Assembly (NCBI RefSeq): GCF_026151205.1
Contig: NC_087084.1
Location: 4,765,538 to 4,829,537 of the forward strand
DNA from: Bolinopsis microptera
Taxonomy: Eukaryota > Ctenophora > Tentaculata > Lobata > Bolinopsidae
Direction: 5' to 3'
Length of the DNA stretch: 64,000 bases
The position numbers were made by a program, and so were the translations under genes. The notes beneath the pieces were generated by a model. That model searched no databases. It was not told where the DNA came from and saw only the letters and a program-made list of their open reading frames with translations. This document shows, piece by piece, positions 43,841 to 57,900 of the stretch (the first letter of the stretch is position 1; the number at the start of each line of letters is the position of its first letter).

Positions 43841-46800
43841 GAGTCCTTCTTCAAAAATCACTTGTATATAATCGCTAATTTTAACGTGAACCATGCCGCA
43901 AGAAAAATGGCAACGATTGTTTTCTAAACAAGGGCACTTTATTTCGTATTATCGCTTCTCAGATCGATTTTCAAAAAGCTTTGATAAGTTAAGATATATT
44001 TTTTCTACACCGCTAATTTAATAACTTTCTACACAGTTTCGGTGTCTTTCTTTTTTGCTAGACAATTATCCAATTACGGTGGCATAAGCACGGTAAATAT
44101 AAAACCGATCTGATTAGGATAATAACTTTATTTAATCATAAGCGCATCGGTCTACAGTAATAAGATAACACTCAATAAAGTAATACACTTAATCGATTCA
44201 TCGTTAGTAAAAGTAACGTCATCAATAAGTTGGGTGCACTATTGCTATTGATTAATTGAAACTGCAAGGAATAACCCAATTGTGTTGCCCCGAAAATAAG
44301 GTGTTAAAATCTCGAGATAATATTACGAGGGTATGTTTAAGAATAATTAATAAAGCGTAACTATCTTAGTTCTCACTTCTCGGGCACTTGCAGAGAAATA
44401 TAACTCAGCGTAATTGTCAAGCTTTTAAAAATATCTATTATTCTTAAGATGTATCTTAATCAACAAAGATTGTGTCAATTGCCATAGTAACAGGCAAACA
44501 CAAACGACAAAATTCCTTTTATTTGTGTATTCGTGTCAATGGTTTTAAAATTATATCAATCAATATTGAAACATATCGCATAATTTGCATGCAGTTTGTC
44601 AATTATAACACCAACAAATTTTATCAAATTGACAACACTTGATCGCTAAGGTAACAAAACTCGATCGCCTAGGTAACCAAAAATTACGGCAATTATCACG
44701 CAGACCCCAAAGACTTATCATCTGGAGAGGCTTCTTTAAATATCTGATTAACATATCTCTGGTATATCAGCTTTTAAAGATACGTATCCTCCTTTGAGGA
44801 TCACTAACCGATTTACACAAGACATCATGGCACGGTGAGAGAAAAACTTAAACTAAAAATATCTTATCTCTCTTTGATGAACTAGAAATAACTTTACGAG
44901 GACGGATTATTAGTAAGAATAAAGATTCTTGAAGAATTGCTCTGTGCAGCTCCTCTTAGTGCAGTAAAGCCTGATAAGTGTGCTGCAGTGCAATCTACCG
45001 AAGTCTACTGCTACTCATCAAATACCAATGATAATCAGTGATGTTGTGAGGGTTCTTGCCACAGAAAACGGGCTGGAACTTATGTCTGTTTAAAAACTTA
45101 GATCTGATATAGTGGATATATAGTGGAGATATAGTGCAAATATAATGCAGATATAGTGCAGTAACTGTGCAGATTCAGCGCAGACACTGTAGTCTGTATC
45201 ATGATCGTCTGTTAATTCTCCAATATCGGGTACAAATATGCAGAAGATTAGAGAACATGCTGATTGGTGAACTAATAAAGCCGTTACATAACTAATCTAA
45301 TATAACAAGATCACAACTGTTATAACTTAAATCTGTAAACTTGGCAAATAAAGGAAATGTTAAGAAGGCTAACAAATATCAGCCGAGAGACGATATGTAA
45401 CTAGTGAATTTATTCAGAAGCCAAGAAGTGTAAGTCAGGTTCCGTGCAATGAACAGACTTTTAGACTTTGTAACTTGATTGTTGATGATAAGCCGGAAGC
45501 CCGTTAAAATATTTGTTATTATCGGAGTGATAATATGAATTAATTTTTCACGAGTAAACTTATGCAGACAAATATATGGTTATACGTCTTAATGTTAACG
45601 TTATTATGAATGTTTTTGCACAATTCTGATGATAGTTAAATTGTTTTTACATAGAGATACTAAATAACAAATACCGGAGAAAACTGCAGAACAAAATAGG
45701 ATTACGTTCTAAAATAACCGATACTAAAGATATATGTTTTCATATCATAACATGTTGACGTCCTGTGACCGGGCTGAATTTATTAAATCATTGTTAGATT
45801 ATCTATTAAATTATTTCCATATAGCGCATATCAAATATATAACTAAATGTGAACAAATTTTAATAACAAATTATGTTGAAACGCTAAATATCCATTCACT
45901 GAATTATACCTCTTAAAAAGCCTGAATTGGGTAATCAACTTACGAATCATTGGAACCAAATCGTAATCTAATCATGGCGTAAGTGACAAATGAGATTATC
46001 TAGAGTGACTGTTTTTAATATTATATCAATAAATTTAAGTAATTGGGGACTTATGAAGATAACCTTTTAGTCTGTAGCTCTAGATAAATCAGACTGCCAG
46101 TAATCGGGAAATCACAAATAGAAATGACGGTTAAATCAATATTCTAATATTGTATGCATCTGCTCCACATATTTATAGGGGATGAATCAAAACAATGGTA
46201 ATATTTTTATTCAGTTATTTCCATTCCTGGACCAACGAGCTAGTTCGAGAGAACATATCTCAGTATTGCTTTACCCAGTAACTCTATTGTTAATTCATTT
46301 ATTGTTACATAAGTCATGCTAAAGTTATTCTAAAAGGTTTGGTAATTCAATTTAAATTATCACAAAAAATTTGAATTGGGCGTTATGATCAATCAAAAAA
46401 TTCCGAAGAAGCAGTAACCTTCTTTTTATAGGTCTATTGTAATGTTTTATCACTTCAGCCACAGCCTTACCGACAGATTATTGCAATTTGAGGTTTTTTT
46501 CGAATGCCCAAATGTATTTTAATCAAATTCTACGTTATGGCTGAAGGAAATGCAACTTGAGGGACCGGATGATAAGTATAAACAAGTAAATAATCATAAT
46601 ATAAAAATAATCATTCTAAAGAACGGCAATGAGATTTTGAGAATTCCCCTTGACAATAATTTAAAACTGTTTGAGTGATTACAATTGACCTCAACCTTTC
46701 AACGAACAAAATTGTAAAATCCTTGCAAAAGGTTTAAATTACGGTATTTAAGGACAGGTTCTGTAGAAAATTATGTAGAAAATTGGATAAATCAGTCAGA

Positions 46801-48039
46801 CTTAACTTTAAAACCACATATCAATTTGAGCTACATTTCTTAATCCTCAGAAAAAAATAACTATAGGCGATTTCAAAAAAGGGAAGACTTAGTAGGTTTG
46901 ACATGTTTAAAAAGAAGCCTCGACTGCAGCATTCGACTGCAAGAACTGTGCAGAATTACAATATATATAATTCACAAAGTACAACATACAATAATGAACT
47001 ATGTTTATTGAATATTTAGCACACTTTTTAACAATTGGTGTAAATTGAGTCTTGCTAGATGTAAGCTCTCACTAAGGTGAGATATGACGGAAAACGTGGC
47101 AAGATAGAGTAAAAATCGCAGGAAAACGGGAAAAGGGCCATGCAAATTTTCCATGGCAGCATACATCTTTGATATAATACCTTTCAGTGACACCATTTGA
47201 ACCACTTTTTTAATGGGGTATTTGGCACCACGATCTCTGATGGTGACTTAGATGGTGCTAGACGTTCATGTGGACAATAAAGCTTGCTATTAGACCTACT
47301 GTCTTGTCTTGTCGTAGGCTTTACTTAGAACTTAAGGAGATACATGGCTACAGATATTTAGATTATTGGTGCCTTTGTGTGTTCATGGTAGCCATAGGAT
47401 CCGTGGGGTCTGTTGGCGTTTGAATCGGCAGATCCATTTTAAACTAATTACAACACTACAAATATATTACATTTATTGAGAATTATGTAATGTAACGCGA
47501 TGGAAATATTTCAAACGGGCATATCCTGTCCAAACCCAGGATGCACTCTAAGAAGAATTCGTTGTAACTTTGTTTGAAAAGCATTAATATGCATTGGTGA
47601 AAACATCTCAATCTCTAATAATTTTGGAACCACTGAACCAAAAAAATGTTGCCGTTCTATCAAATATATGGTATTTAATTGTAACTTTCATTAAGTCATG
47701 CCAACTGATCCGTTAATTGATATCAATGGCAAATAAAATATGTGACTGACCGTGTAATCGGACTACTGAATTAGAACCACACAGACTAATATCAGTTGTG
47801 ATAGCTCAAATAATTTATGATCTTTAACTAAAAGCAAATAATAGATAAACCATCTGAAATCAGTAAACCCACGACGTTTAAAATTGAAGTATGATCCACA
47901 TGTTGAACAGAAACTACTCCAGGATATAGCAATGCAGCTGCCCTACTATACTGCAGAGTGCAGGCCCTACAAATAACCTGACATAAAACCCATGAATATA
48001 AACAGAAAACTAAACATAGCTCCACTCGAGCTAACTGAT
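43841..48039. other. AT-rich intergenic DNA
   Basis: About 4 kb without a gene that I can support. A loose tandem repeat based on ATATAGTGCA lies at about 45110-45190. The other open frames (for example at 45734 and 47005) are short, AT-rich and without recognisable features. Confidence 0.5.
47550..47592 (-). repeat. dispersed repeat fragment, inverted partner at 58558
   Basis: About 40 bases match 58558-58598 in reverse complement; the shared core is GCTTTTCAAACAAAGTTACA. Confidence 0.6.
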
Positions 48040-48392
48040 CTAATGTCCACCTAATGTCCACCTAATGTCGACCTAATGTCCACCTAATGTCCACCTAATG
48101 TCCACCTAATGTCCACCTAATGTCAACCTAATTTCCACCTAATTTTTACCTAATGTCCACCTAATGTCCACCTAATGTCCACCTAATGTCCACCTAATGT
48201 CCACCTAATGTCCACCTAATGTCCACCTAATGTCCACCTAATGTCCACCTAATGTCCACCTAATGTCCACCTAATGTCCACCTAATTTCCACCTAATGTC
48301 CACCTAATGTCCACCTAATGTCCACCTAATGTCCACTTAATGTCCACCTAATGTCCACCTAATGTCCACCTAATGTCCACCTAATGTCCACC
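48040..48392. repeat. 12-bp minisatellite (CTAATGTCCACC)n
   Basis: About 29 copies of a 12-bp unit. A few variants cluster at 48115-48150 (CTAATTTCC, CTAATTTTT, GTCAACC). Confidence 0.96.
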
Positions 48393-50085
48393 ACTGACTG
48401 AGAGCACACAACAACAACTGCTCAACAGGAACAACTGCAGGATTAGTCCACATGCAGCCCCTATAAATACCGGTAAAGCGCGTCTATAGGGTCGCCAGGA
48501 ACTGCTGAAGCTCTTTTGATGCTGCAACAGTTATATGGCATGAAGCTGGTAGCACTGAGCTGCTCTCTTACAATGCAGCTATATTGTGACTATATAACTA
48601 TCTTGTATGTGTTTTTTAACAACTTTGTTGGAGGGTTACGATAGAGTATGCAGGAGATTTGGTGACGGAAGTGTTTGGAGTGAGTTTATCCTGGATACGT
48701 AATATTTTAACTGGATACGTAGTATTGATGTGGTATTTTAAGTTTTAACTGGCTAGAGCGGAAGTGTCATTATTATGTCTTGGTGATGAACTGTAGGGGT
48801 AGTTATAGCTGTTCTAAAATGACGTAAAAACGTCAGTTTTTTTAGTGTGAAAAGTTCATCACGAGGTCGGCATGTAAATATATTTTATAACACATGTTGC
48901 GTTGTTATGTTATTTTGTTATTAACCTGTAGATAATAGAATTGGTAAAACTTATCATGTTGTTGTTCTATTCAATGATGCATTTTTTGAAGAAATGACTT
49001 CCTTAGTTCCTTGGTATCGGCAATATATATAAATTCACAGAACCTTTAGTCTGGAAATTTTTTGTTGGCATTATAAATACAAAATTTTCGTTGCGGAAGT
49101 CGCAAACGATATTTTCATTTCCTGCTTAATTTTTAGACTATTGGACCTAAACCATTTTGTGTGTTTGTAATCATTGTTGTTTGATTGTAATCAACTGTTG
49201 TTTGTAATCATCATTGTTTGATTGTTATCAACTATTACAATTGATTTCAAGTTAGTTAGGAGGTCAGTAGACTTAAAAATGCGATAAAAGGAAGTACCTT
49301 TAAAATATTTCAATTATTGGCACGGAAAATATCGCGTGGCGACAATTTCATGTTAAATGATTAAGAATTAAGGAATGTGGACAAACGACATTAAGTTAAG
49401 TTAAGTTATAATTTTCTTGAAACTTTATAATAACATTAATACTGACCCGTGAATGAGTAAATAACTAAATTTTGATCAAAGGGCCAGGGCAGAAACCTTT
49501 AAATTTAAGAATAGAAGAAGCTCAAGCATATAATCATCTAACTATAAATAAGTTAGTAAGGCACGGATAAAAAGTTTTCTTTGAATATATCATATCAATC
49601 TTCAAAATAGCCAAGAATGTGATCGGTAGATAGTGATATCGGCGCTGGATGTTTAATTTCTTTAAACTATTTACTTTTTAATGAATCATAATGCCATAAT
49701 TTGGCACAGATAAATATCATGAGGCGACAAATAATTTTCAGGAAATTTTGGTATGCGGAGAGTTAGCATGAAGTTAAGTTAGCAGGGTTATAGTGTTTAA
49801 AGAACTTTTAATAACATGTTGTTACTTTATATTTTAGGGATAAAAATGTTTCAATTTTCTAAATTGACCCGTTATTAACAGCACAAGAATGGTATTCTGG
49901 GCCGACAGAATCTCAGATAATTGATACGAGCATGTCTCTACAAATTGAGTCTCCAGTTTAGTAGGTGAGGTATCGCTATTTTTACCAATCAATGATGGAC
50001 CCAGCTCTAACCGAGTTCATGTTGCTAGGTTGGGGCAAGGTTGGTGGCGCTTAGTACGACCCACAGGGAGAATAAAGTGCAAAGA
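48393..50085. other. AT-rich intergenic DNA
   Basis: No gene recognised. TGTTTG/TAATCA repeats at about 49168-49230 and a small AAGTT repeat at 49391-49410 are the only structure seen. Confidence 0.5.
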
Positions 50086-50578
50086 AACTGCTGCTAACTG
50101 CTGCTGACTGCTTCTGATTGCTGCTAACTGCTGCTAACTGCTGCTGACTGCTGCTAACTGCTGCTGACTGCTGCTAACTGCTGCTAACTGCTGCTAACTG
50201 CTGCTAACTGCTGTTAACTGCTACTAACTGCTGCTAACTGCTGCTAACTGCTACTAACTGCTGCTAACTGCTGCTAACTGCTGTTAACTGCTACTAACTG
50301 CTGCTAACTGCTGCTAACTGCTGCTAACTGCTGCTAACTGCTGCTAACTGCTGCTAACTGCTGCTAACTGCTGCTAACTGCTGTTAACTGCTACTAACTG
50401 CTGCTAACTGCTGCTAACTGCTGCTAACTGCTGCTAACTGCTACTAACTGCTGCTAACTGCTGCTAACTGCTGCTAACTGCTGCTAACTGCTACTAACTG
50501 CTGCTAACTGCTGCTAACTGCTGCTAACTGCTGCTAACTGCTGTTAACTGCTACTAACTGCTGCTAACTGCTGCTAAC
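50086..50578. repeat. 10-bp minisatellite (CTGCTAACTG)n
   Basis: About 49 copies of a 10-bp unit. Variant units GTTAACTG and ACTAACTG occur as adjacent pairs at irregular wider intervals, which indicates a higher-order unit of several decamers. Confidence 0.96.
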
Positions 50579-53292
50579 CATGATGCTGTCACGCAAGCTA
50601 TTAATTGGCTCCTTGTGGGAAGGATCCATGGTTGAAGAAGCAAGCTAAGCCATCAGCAAAATATTGGGAACAATTCTGACTATAAAATATTGCAAGTAAA
50701 AAGTTTGGTTCAAGATATTGTAAAGCTTCATAAAATTGAAATGTATTTTTTTCGTAATTTCCACCATGAAAGCATATTTAAGCTGCTGATTTTTTTATAT
50801 TTGCTATATATTTCATTATTATATTTCATTATTTAACTGTTCATTAAATAAAAGATCTAATATCCACGTACATTTTTGACAGGATTGGAGAGTTTCACAG
50901 GATGGGCTAGTGAATTCACGGGCGGAATTTAAGGGCGGACTTTATTCCAGGAAGTCAGACCACTTTAGACGTAGCGGGTCAAATATACTTCCTGTTAAGT
51001 CATACTATCATATTATAATACCGATAAATATTTGGTGTTTAGAGATAAGAAATTAAAACTATCAATATTTGGTCAGTACCAAAAGTTCGATAGAGCATCC
51101 TAAATACGGGTCACTACTTAGCACTTCTTGAGTTTAGGTTTTATTATTAAAATAAAGGTTTAGAATTCAAAAATTAAAACTATCAGCCATTCGGTAGATA
51201 CTTAAAGTTGTATTATTATAACAGACATTTAGAGATTATAAATTAAAACAATCGGCATTTGGTAAGTACCGAATGTTTGGCTGATCGCCTGGATCAAAGC
51301 AACCGTTGTCTGTGCGTTGTCCCTCGAGTAGCCTTAGTACAGTCAAACACTGATATAGTTAATATATATAATAAAATATAGTTTAATCTTAATTATACTT
51401 ACTTCCTATAGTCCTATAGTCTAATTGCTAAAATCTGACTAACTTTGATGCACATTGTTTGTATGAGCGTCGCACCGTCAAACATCAGCAATTTACAGGG
51501 TGGGCTCTTATTTGACAGAGCATGCTACTTAGACCCTAGCTAGACGGTACGTGATTATAGCCTGTCTAAAATACTAAAATAGGACCACGATCATATAGCA
51601 AGACGGTGAACGAAACGATTATAAAAGCCCTCCATTTTATAACGTACTTAAGTTGCAGGATAAGTTGATTAAGAGTCTAAGGTCAAAGTTGTACGACGTT
51701 TTACAAAAAATTGACGAATTAGAGTTGAGCTGAAACGTTAGAACAGTAAAATAAAATTAACTGCTTTGAAGCGTTTAGCAGTCACCGCGTTTTAATTTTG
51801 TTCAACACAATAACGCGGTTATTGTATAATATAAGCACTTAACTTAGGCGTATCTACACAATTCCCTGCGAAGTGCGTGCTTCCCTTGCGTTGCAAGCCC
51901 TGCCTCTTGTAAAAACAACCACTTTTGTAGATGCAAACAGTTTATACGCCTTTTAATGCTTATTGAGACCCGATTCAATAATATAAATTAATGTAGTATC
52001 CTATTAGTATTGGGGCTCATGCCACCATAATGCGGGTTTACTACTACTACTTACAGTACCACTTTGTTATCAAGACATTACAAATTTGATTCAGGAAACT
52101 TCGGCTCAATATACTTCCTGGGCTAAATTTCTATTATTTTTAACAAATAATTAAAACATATTATAGACTTAAAACGATTGGCCTAACGGCCTTGCCCCTC
52201 AGACAACCTTAACAGTCAGGATACCAAAAAATACCATCCAGGAAACTTTATGTCCATATTTCCTGGCTAAAATGTTTATCTCAATGCACCGACAAGCACG
52301 ACCGGATTGTTATTTATCAATAAATTAGAAAGTGAAGATTAAAACTATGTAGGTATTCTAGGAATCCTGACACGTGCAAGTGTTTATCTCTTGTGCCTGG
52401 TAAGTCAAGGAAGCTCGCCTTAGGCCACATTTTTGTGAACAGAACTGTTAAATAGGGTACATGGGTAGGAACTATAACAGTGGAATTCATTCGTATGCCA
52501 GCTTTAATAATGCAGAATTTATGAATTCATCTGAAATGAATTATTCACGACAAATACGATCACTTAAATTAAATGATCTCTGATACAGACACTATATCCC
52601 AGGGGATTCTTATAACAGCTATATCTCCGTATATAAGAAGCTCAGGACTTCCAAAATATGCCACTTATATAAGATAATTCTAGAAGGAATGTATACTATC
52701 AGTTAATATTTGATAGTATCTGTTACAATCTCTATCTTCCTGGCCTATTATATCACAGTGAAGACGCGGATATCAGATATACTTGGAAGATTTCTTATTT
52801 GTAAGAATGGAGGGGTTCCGCGTGTGTACCGCTTCAACCTACCTCATAACCATTATAATAAAAGTGATTATGTCTACAATCTACAATCTACATGTATATA
52901 ACTAATTATAGAGCTTCACTGCTGTGGAATTCGGCAAAAGACTATAGTAAATAGTTACAAGGAAATCTTCTATCTTCATGCTTTTCTCAGAACTGAAGTT
53001 CACTGTACTGTCTATTGCTGGAACCAGGGATATTATCCGTTATGGCAGGGATATTATCCGTACAAACAATCTATTGTTTCACATAATCACATAAAATATT
53101 AAACGATCCCGTTTGAGTGCCTAAAGTTCTAAAAGTGCACAATGTTGAGTTTGGGGCTAATAGTTAAGATCGCTCCGGAGCCATTTCCTTAGAATAGGAA
53201 CCCTTATTTACGCTAACGAATCATGGATATGCCACAGAAATTGTAAGAAAAAATGAAACGTTTGGTTTCTACGACAGTTTATGTTAAACGGG
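50579..53292. other. intergenic DNA with degenerate repeats
   Basis: At 51020-51290 three loose copies of a roughly 95-bp unit share AATTAAAACTATC and ATTTGGT(A/C)AGTACC. At 50945-51000, 52090-52120 and 52235-52270 the pattern CAGGAA, then ATATTTCCTG or ATACTTCCTG, recurs. No gene recognised. Confidence 0.45.
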
Positions 53293-53605
53293 AAATGTGT
53301 AATGATAGGATTCAAATCTGTAACAAAACTGGGACCGCGAGGTTGTCACCTTATCAGGGTTAACGACAAAATCAGGAATTTGGCTTCACTATTAGTATTT
53401 AAACATAATTACTGTGCTGGCAAGTACGACCATCAGCCTTTATCCCCCCTTTCATATTTGCTTCATTTAGACTCATCAGAAGTCTTTCAGCATGTTCATA
53501 GTATGATAGGATTCCCATCTGTAATAAAAATGGGACCGAGGGGAGTTGAAACCTTGTCAGGGAAAAGACAGAATCAGGAATTTGGCTTCACTATTTAAAC
53601 ATTTA
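53293..53605. repeat. direct repeat pair of about 110 bp
   Basis: Copy A (about 53300-53407) and copy B (about 53503-53605) share ATGATAGGATTC, ATCTGTAA, TGGGACCG and AATCAGGAATTTGGCTTCAC, about 210 bases apart. Confidence 0.75.
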
Positions 53606-53699
53606 TGGTACTTAACTGTGTGAGTACTCTGATACTTAGAATAAGAAATACTCTGAACGAATCCTATGTATATTATCATATTATGAATTGTTTTAATAT

Positions 53700-53895
53700 T
53701 CCTGTACACAGGGCAAGTACAGGGCAAGTAAAGGTTAAGTAAGGGTAATAAGGTAAAGGTAAATAAGGTAAGTAAGGTAATAGGGAATGTAAGTAAGAAG
53801 TAAGTAATGTAAGTAATAAGGGTAAGTAAATGGTATAAGGAGAAGGGAGTAAGGTAAGAAGTAATAGGGTAATAAGGGTTATAAAGGAAGGGATA
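53700..53895. repeat. purine-rich GTAAG low-complexity tract
   Basis: About 190 bases made of GTAAG, GGTAA and AAGTAA words with almost no C on the plus strand. Confidence 0.75.
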
Positions 53896-54339
53896 TAGTC
53901 TAAGCAATATTAAAACAGCACAAAATTACTATTCAGTTTCGCAAATTACCCAAACTGCCTGAGGGCCTAAAGGCGGTTTCATTGATAGAAATCTAAAAAA
54001 TAAAAAACCTCGACGGATAGAAAAAAAACGCGCCAGTTGGATTATAAAAATACTTTGAACAGTCGACTGGAGCGGATCCTTTTAAAGAAGGCCACAGACC
54101 ATAGGTGTCTAGCCAACTGAAAATGCCACCAAATTTATAAATTGAAAGGTTTTTAGAACAAAATGATTTTGTGATAAGATTAAGACATGGAGCACTGTCT
54201 CCGGAAAATGAGCGGGGACCTGCAAATAACACAAAGGGGGGAAAACGTGCAAATAATAGCTAGTGGAGACAAATGAACTATGTCTACAGTTCGGACAACA
54301 TTTTTACTGTTACCATGGAAACAGTAAAATTATACGTCT

Positions 54340-54925
54340 CTAGATTACTATACCCAGAATTCATCTAAAACCTATCCTAAGTTAGGATTCCTAACGTTGA
54401 TAGAAAGTCTGGCATTTGATGAATGTCTAAAATAACTAGACTTCACCCGAAAACTTACTTAGTGTCGATATAAATGAACGTCTACTGCAATGATCCGGAG
54501 TCATCCAATACGCAAAAAACAATTTATTACAGTAACATAAAATATGGTATTTGGCGAATGTTTAGAATACCCAGTATTCATCCGAAAGTTAAATTTGTGT
54601 TGACGTAAAATAGTTTCTTTGATAAACGTCTAAAGTAACCTGCAGACTTCACCCAAAAGCTAACTTAGTGTCGACGTAAACTCTGGTATTCGATAAACGT
54701 TTAGAATATCAAAAATTCATCCGAAAGTCAACTTTATGTTCAATGTCTTAAGTCCCCAGACTTCAGCCGAGATCAAACTTACTGTTGACGCAAAATATAG
54801 TATTTGACGAACGTCTAAAGTCACCAGACTTCATCAGAAAGCAAAGTTACTGTCGATATAAATAAACGTCTAGAAAGGCCCGAACTCATCCAAAAGCTCC
54901 TCTAACCCCGATATAAAACCTAGTA
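54340..54925. repeat. degenerate tandem repeat, about 60-130-bp spacing
   Basis: The words GTATTTGACGAACGTCTAAA, AGACTTCACCCGAAA and TTAGTGTCGA(T/C) recur seven or eight times with many changes. An old tandem array is the simplest reading. Confidence 0.6.
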
Positions 54926-57900
54926 TTTCTCTTCTAACACTGTTTAACAGGCTCATTTTCGTGATTCCAAAGCTTTTCTCTGACGTGGTGAGCGTCACCA
55001 GAAAGGTCCAAAAGATTAACAACTACACTGCAACAGAAGCTTGCAGGTAGGTTTGCAAACTGGACGGCGGAAATAGACTGATAATACTTATGCGAGGTGG
55101 TGTTAAAAAGATGAATTTTAAGCACCGTAATTCTTAAGATTTCTATCATCATTCCTGAATGAATAGAAATTCGCTAGACCCAATATGCCTAATTTTAAAA
55201 CTAATACTAATTTGTTTCAGAGCTAATTGTATAGAAATATGATTAATGATAAAGTATCTGTCAGGTAAATCACCACACAAGCAGCCAACAATAACATAGT
55301 ACGAATATCTCAACTCTAGAGAAAGCTGGAGAGAGAGGGTGGAATTAGAGAAAGTACGATGTCAACTGGTACTCACGGTAACCATAGTAACTGTAACCAT
55401 GGTAAGTGGTAACTGTAACCATGGTAACCTGATCGCCAAATTCGTGCATAGCAAAAGAAACAACCAATACCCCAACCAGTTTTGGCTTGTTTTTATACGC
55501 AATATAGAGTTACCCAGGATCACTGTAACCCGGGGAGAGGTCACAACACGGTCATCATTACATCACGTGATCACGTCATGTCACTAACTGTGGAAGTAAG
55601 GGTTATACATAGACACTGCAGCACACAAAAGTAATGAATCCACAGAAGCGAGGGTGACATGCGACACCAACTTAGTTTAAAGACCTGAGCTTCAAATTAT
55701 TAAAAGTACCAAAATAAAGGTGATATGTTATGTTATATGAGGTCAACAACAGCCAGCGGGACGACTGCGGACCAGAAATACAATCAATTATAATTCGTGA
55801 TGTGATTTCATGTTCTATGACTTACAGAGGGTGCAGATTACAATTAGTTCCTGCCCGGATCGGGGCACCAGCTAATACAGTTACAGGGTAGCAGGGTAGT
55901 CTTTACTGGGTAGTCTGTATTCTGGAGTCTGTAATCTGGAGTCTGTAATCTACTATTGTATTGTAGTCTACTGTCTGGTATCCGTGCAGGGACAGCGTGG
56001 TGACAGATGACGTGGTATTACCTCATGTAAAGCAAGCTGTGACAGTGAGAGCTAGCGCTCCACAAGAATAACGTGGGAATTAGTATTCCTGCTGTGGGAA
56101 AGCTTTGCTAATAGATCATAGTTCATATAACAGGCCATATTATGATTCATACAGGATGACACAATGTTATTTAGAATAAGATTGGACCGATATACTATGA
56201 ACCAAAACACAAATAAGTGAAAAAACTTTGTCCCGACATTGTGACACTAAGTTAGATTTGCCGACACTAAATATCAGCTTGAAGTGATGACAAACCCTGA
56301 TGATTTATCTATTTTACAGGGAAGGCCACTTTTTTTCACAGCCGTGAGCCAGCTGTCAGCCCGGTGTTACTTGTTTAGGGTGTCAGGGTGTGTGGGTGAG
56401 GCTAACCATGGACTACGTGTTAATTGTGATCTGAGCCCTTTTAAATGCCACCTCAGCCTTTTAAATGCCACCTATGCCATGTCACCAACCCATTGAAACT
56501 GCCCTTAAACTTCATCTTCTCAAGTAGAAGTATAGAAAGACTGAAATTCTTTTCTATATTTCATGTCATCTAGAAGCTCTAAAAGATAACAATGCCGACT
56601 GAGGTCTGGTTGTCTCGAGTATACCAGAGTCTGAGTTTTAGTCCGAGAAACCGGCCAAACATATACCTGCAACGTGGCTGCTTTTACATGAATGATGTTT
56701 AATTTGTTTGGAGTGAAGAAGTACCTTGAACATAGTAATTAAATATTCTATTTCAATGATATATTGCATTTTAATGAGGTATGCAAATAGCTTTTAAGAT
56801 GCCTTAAAGGCATTTCATAAATTCGAGGGATTCCTGTGACGCTTAAGCATCGGCATAGATCTTGGTGAAAGTTAATTTCAAGTGATTAATGTTATGTTAA
56901 ACAAAATTATCTGCCAATAAGGCTAATAACTACATGGCTATATTATCTTAAAATCATGAGTAGCATATGGATGCGATGAGGTCTAGCAACATAGTGATAT
57001 GTAGTAAATAATAATGCATGCCTAGAATAGATAGAGTTTCGAGCAGGGAGAAGCCATGGGAAGTTGTAAGTATCTACAAAACTTTTTTTGGAGTCTTCTT
57101 TTCTAAAAATAAAGCCATTTATTTTAACCGGACAAGTAGCAAGTACCCTAAAATAACGATTATCTTGCATCAAAATTTGTTAAATGGTAACTTTTTAGAA
57201 TGTAGATGTTAAACAATATTTTGTTTGAAATTAGGAATTGCTGGAATATTATACTATTGCAGAACTTAAAGATGTAAAGAATGCTTGCATACAAGTTCGA
57301 ACTGAGCAGAATTTATTTAATAAACTTGTTAAAATTCATAAAATAATAAATAATTTGAATTTATTAACGATTCTTCATTTGAAAGGTACAGGTGTTACAA
57401 TTAAAGTGGTGAAATAGTAACAAAGTTTAAATTTTGGATTAGATGACACTTGGACCGTGGGTAAATATCTAAAAATTATTAATAATAATTAAAAATTATT
57501 ATTCATGATTAAATCTCTATATTAGCCATTATAACACATGATCATTAAAATGTCTTAGTAAGATATGGTTCGGGAAGGATAATTGTAATACATAGGAGTT
57601 GTATTATGCGTGGTTAAGGCAGGAGTCTCAAGGACCTTAAGACTTTAAGACTAATGGGTCAATCATATGTCAATTTTTTTCAGTTCGAAATCTACTTGAG
57701 TACTTGGTTCAGAGTGAACTTTTTAGGGTCGACTAATTCACCGTCCGCATGAGCCTATGGATATTTTTGAACTGTGAAAAACCTGGAGTATTCCCAGAAT
57801 ACATCGACAACAACTAATTTATCTCTGTTAATCAATGCAGCATTGTCGTAGGCAAAATTTTCAGCCGCTTCTATATTGTCAGTCAGTAGTGTCCTATGAC

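Noticed and set aside
57018-57065. Short ATG frame ending in a GTAAGTA donor
   Set aside because: No acceptor or partner exon with recognisable coding sequence was found nearby.
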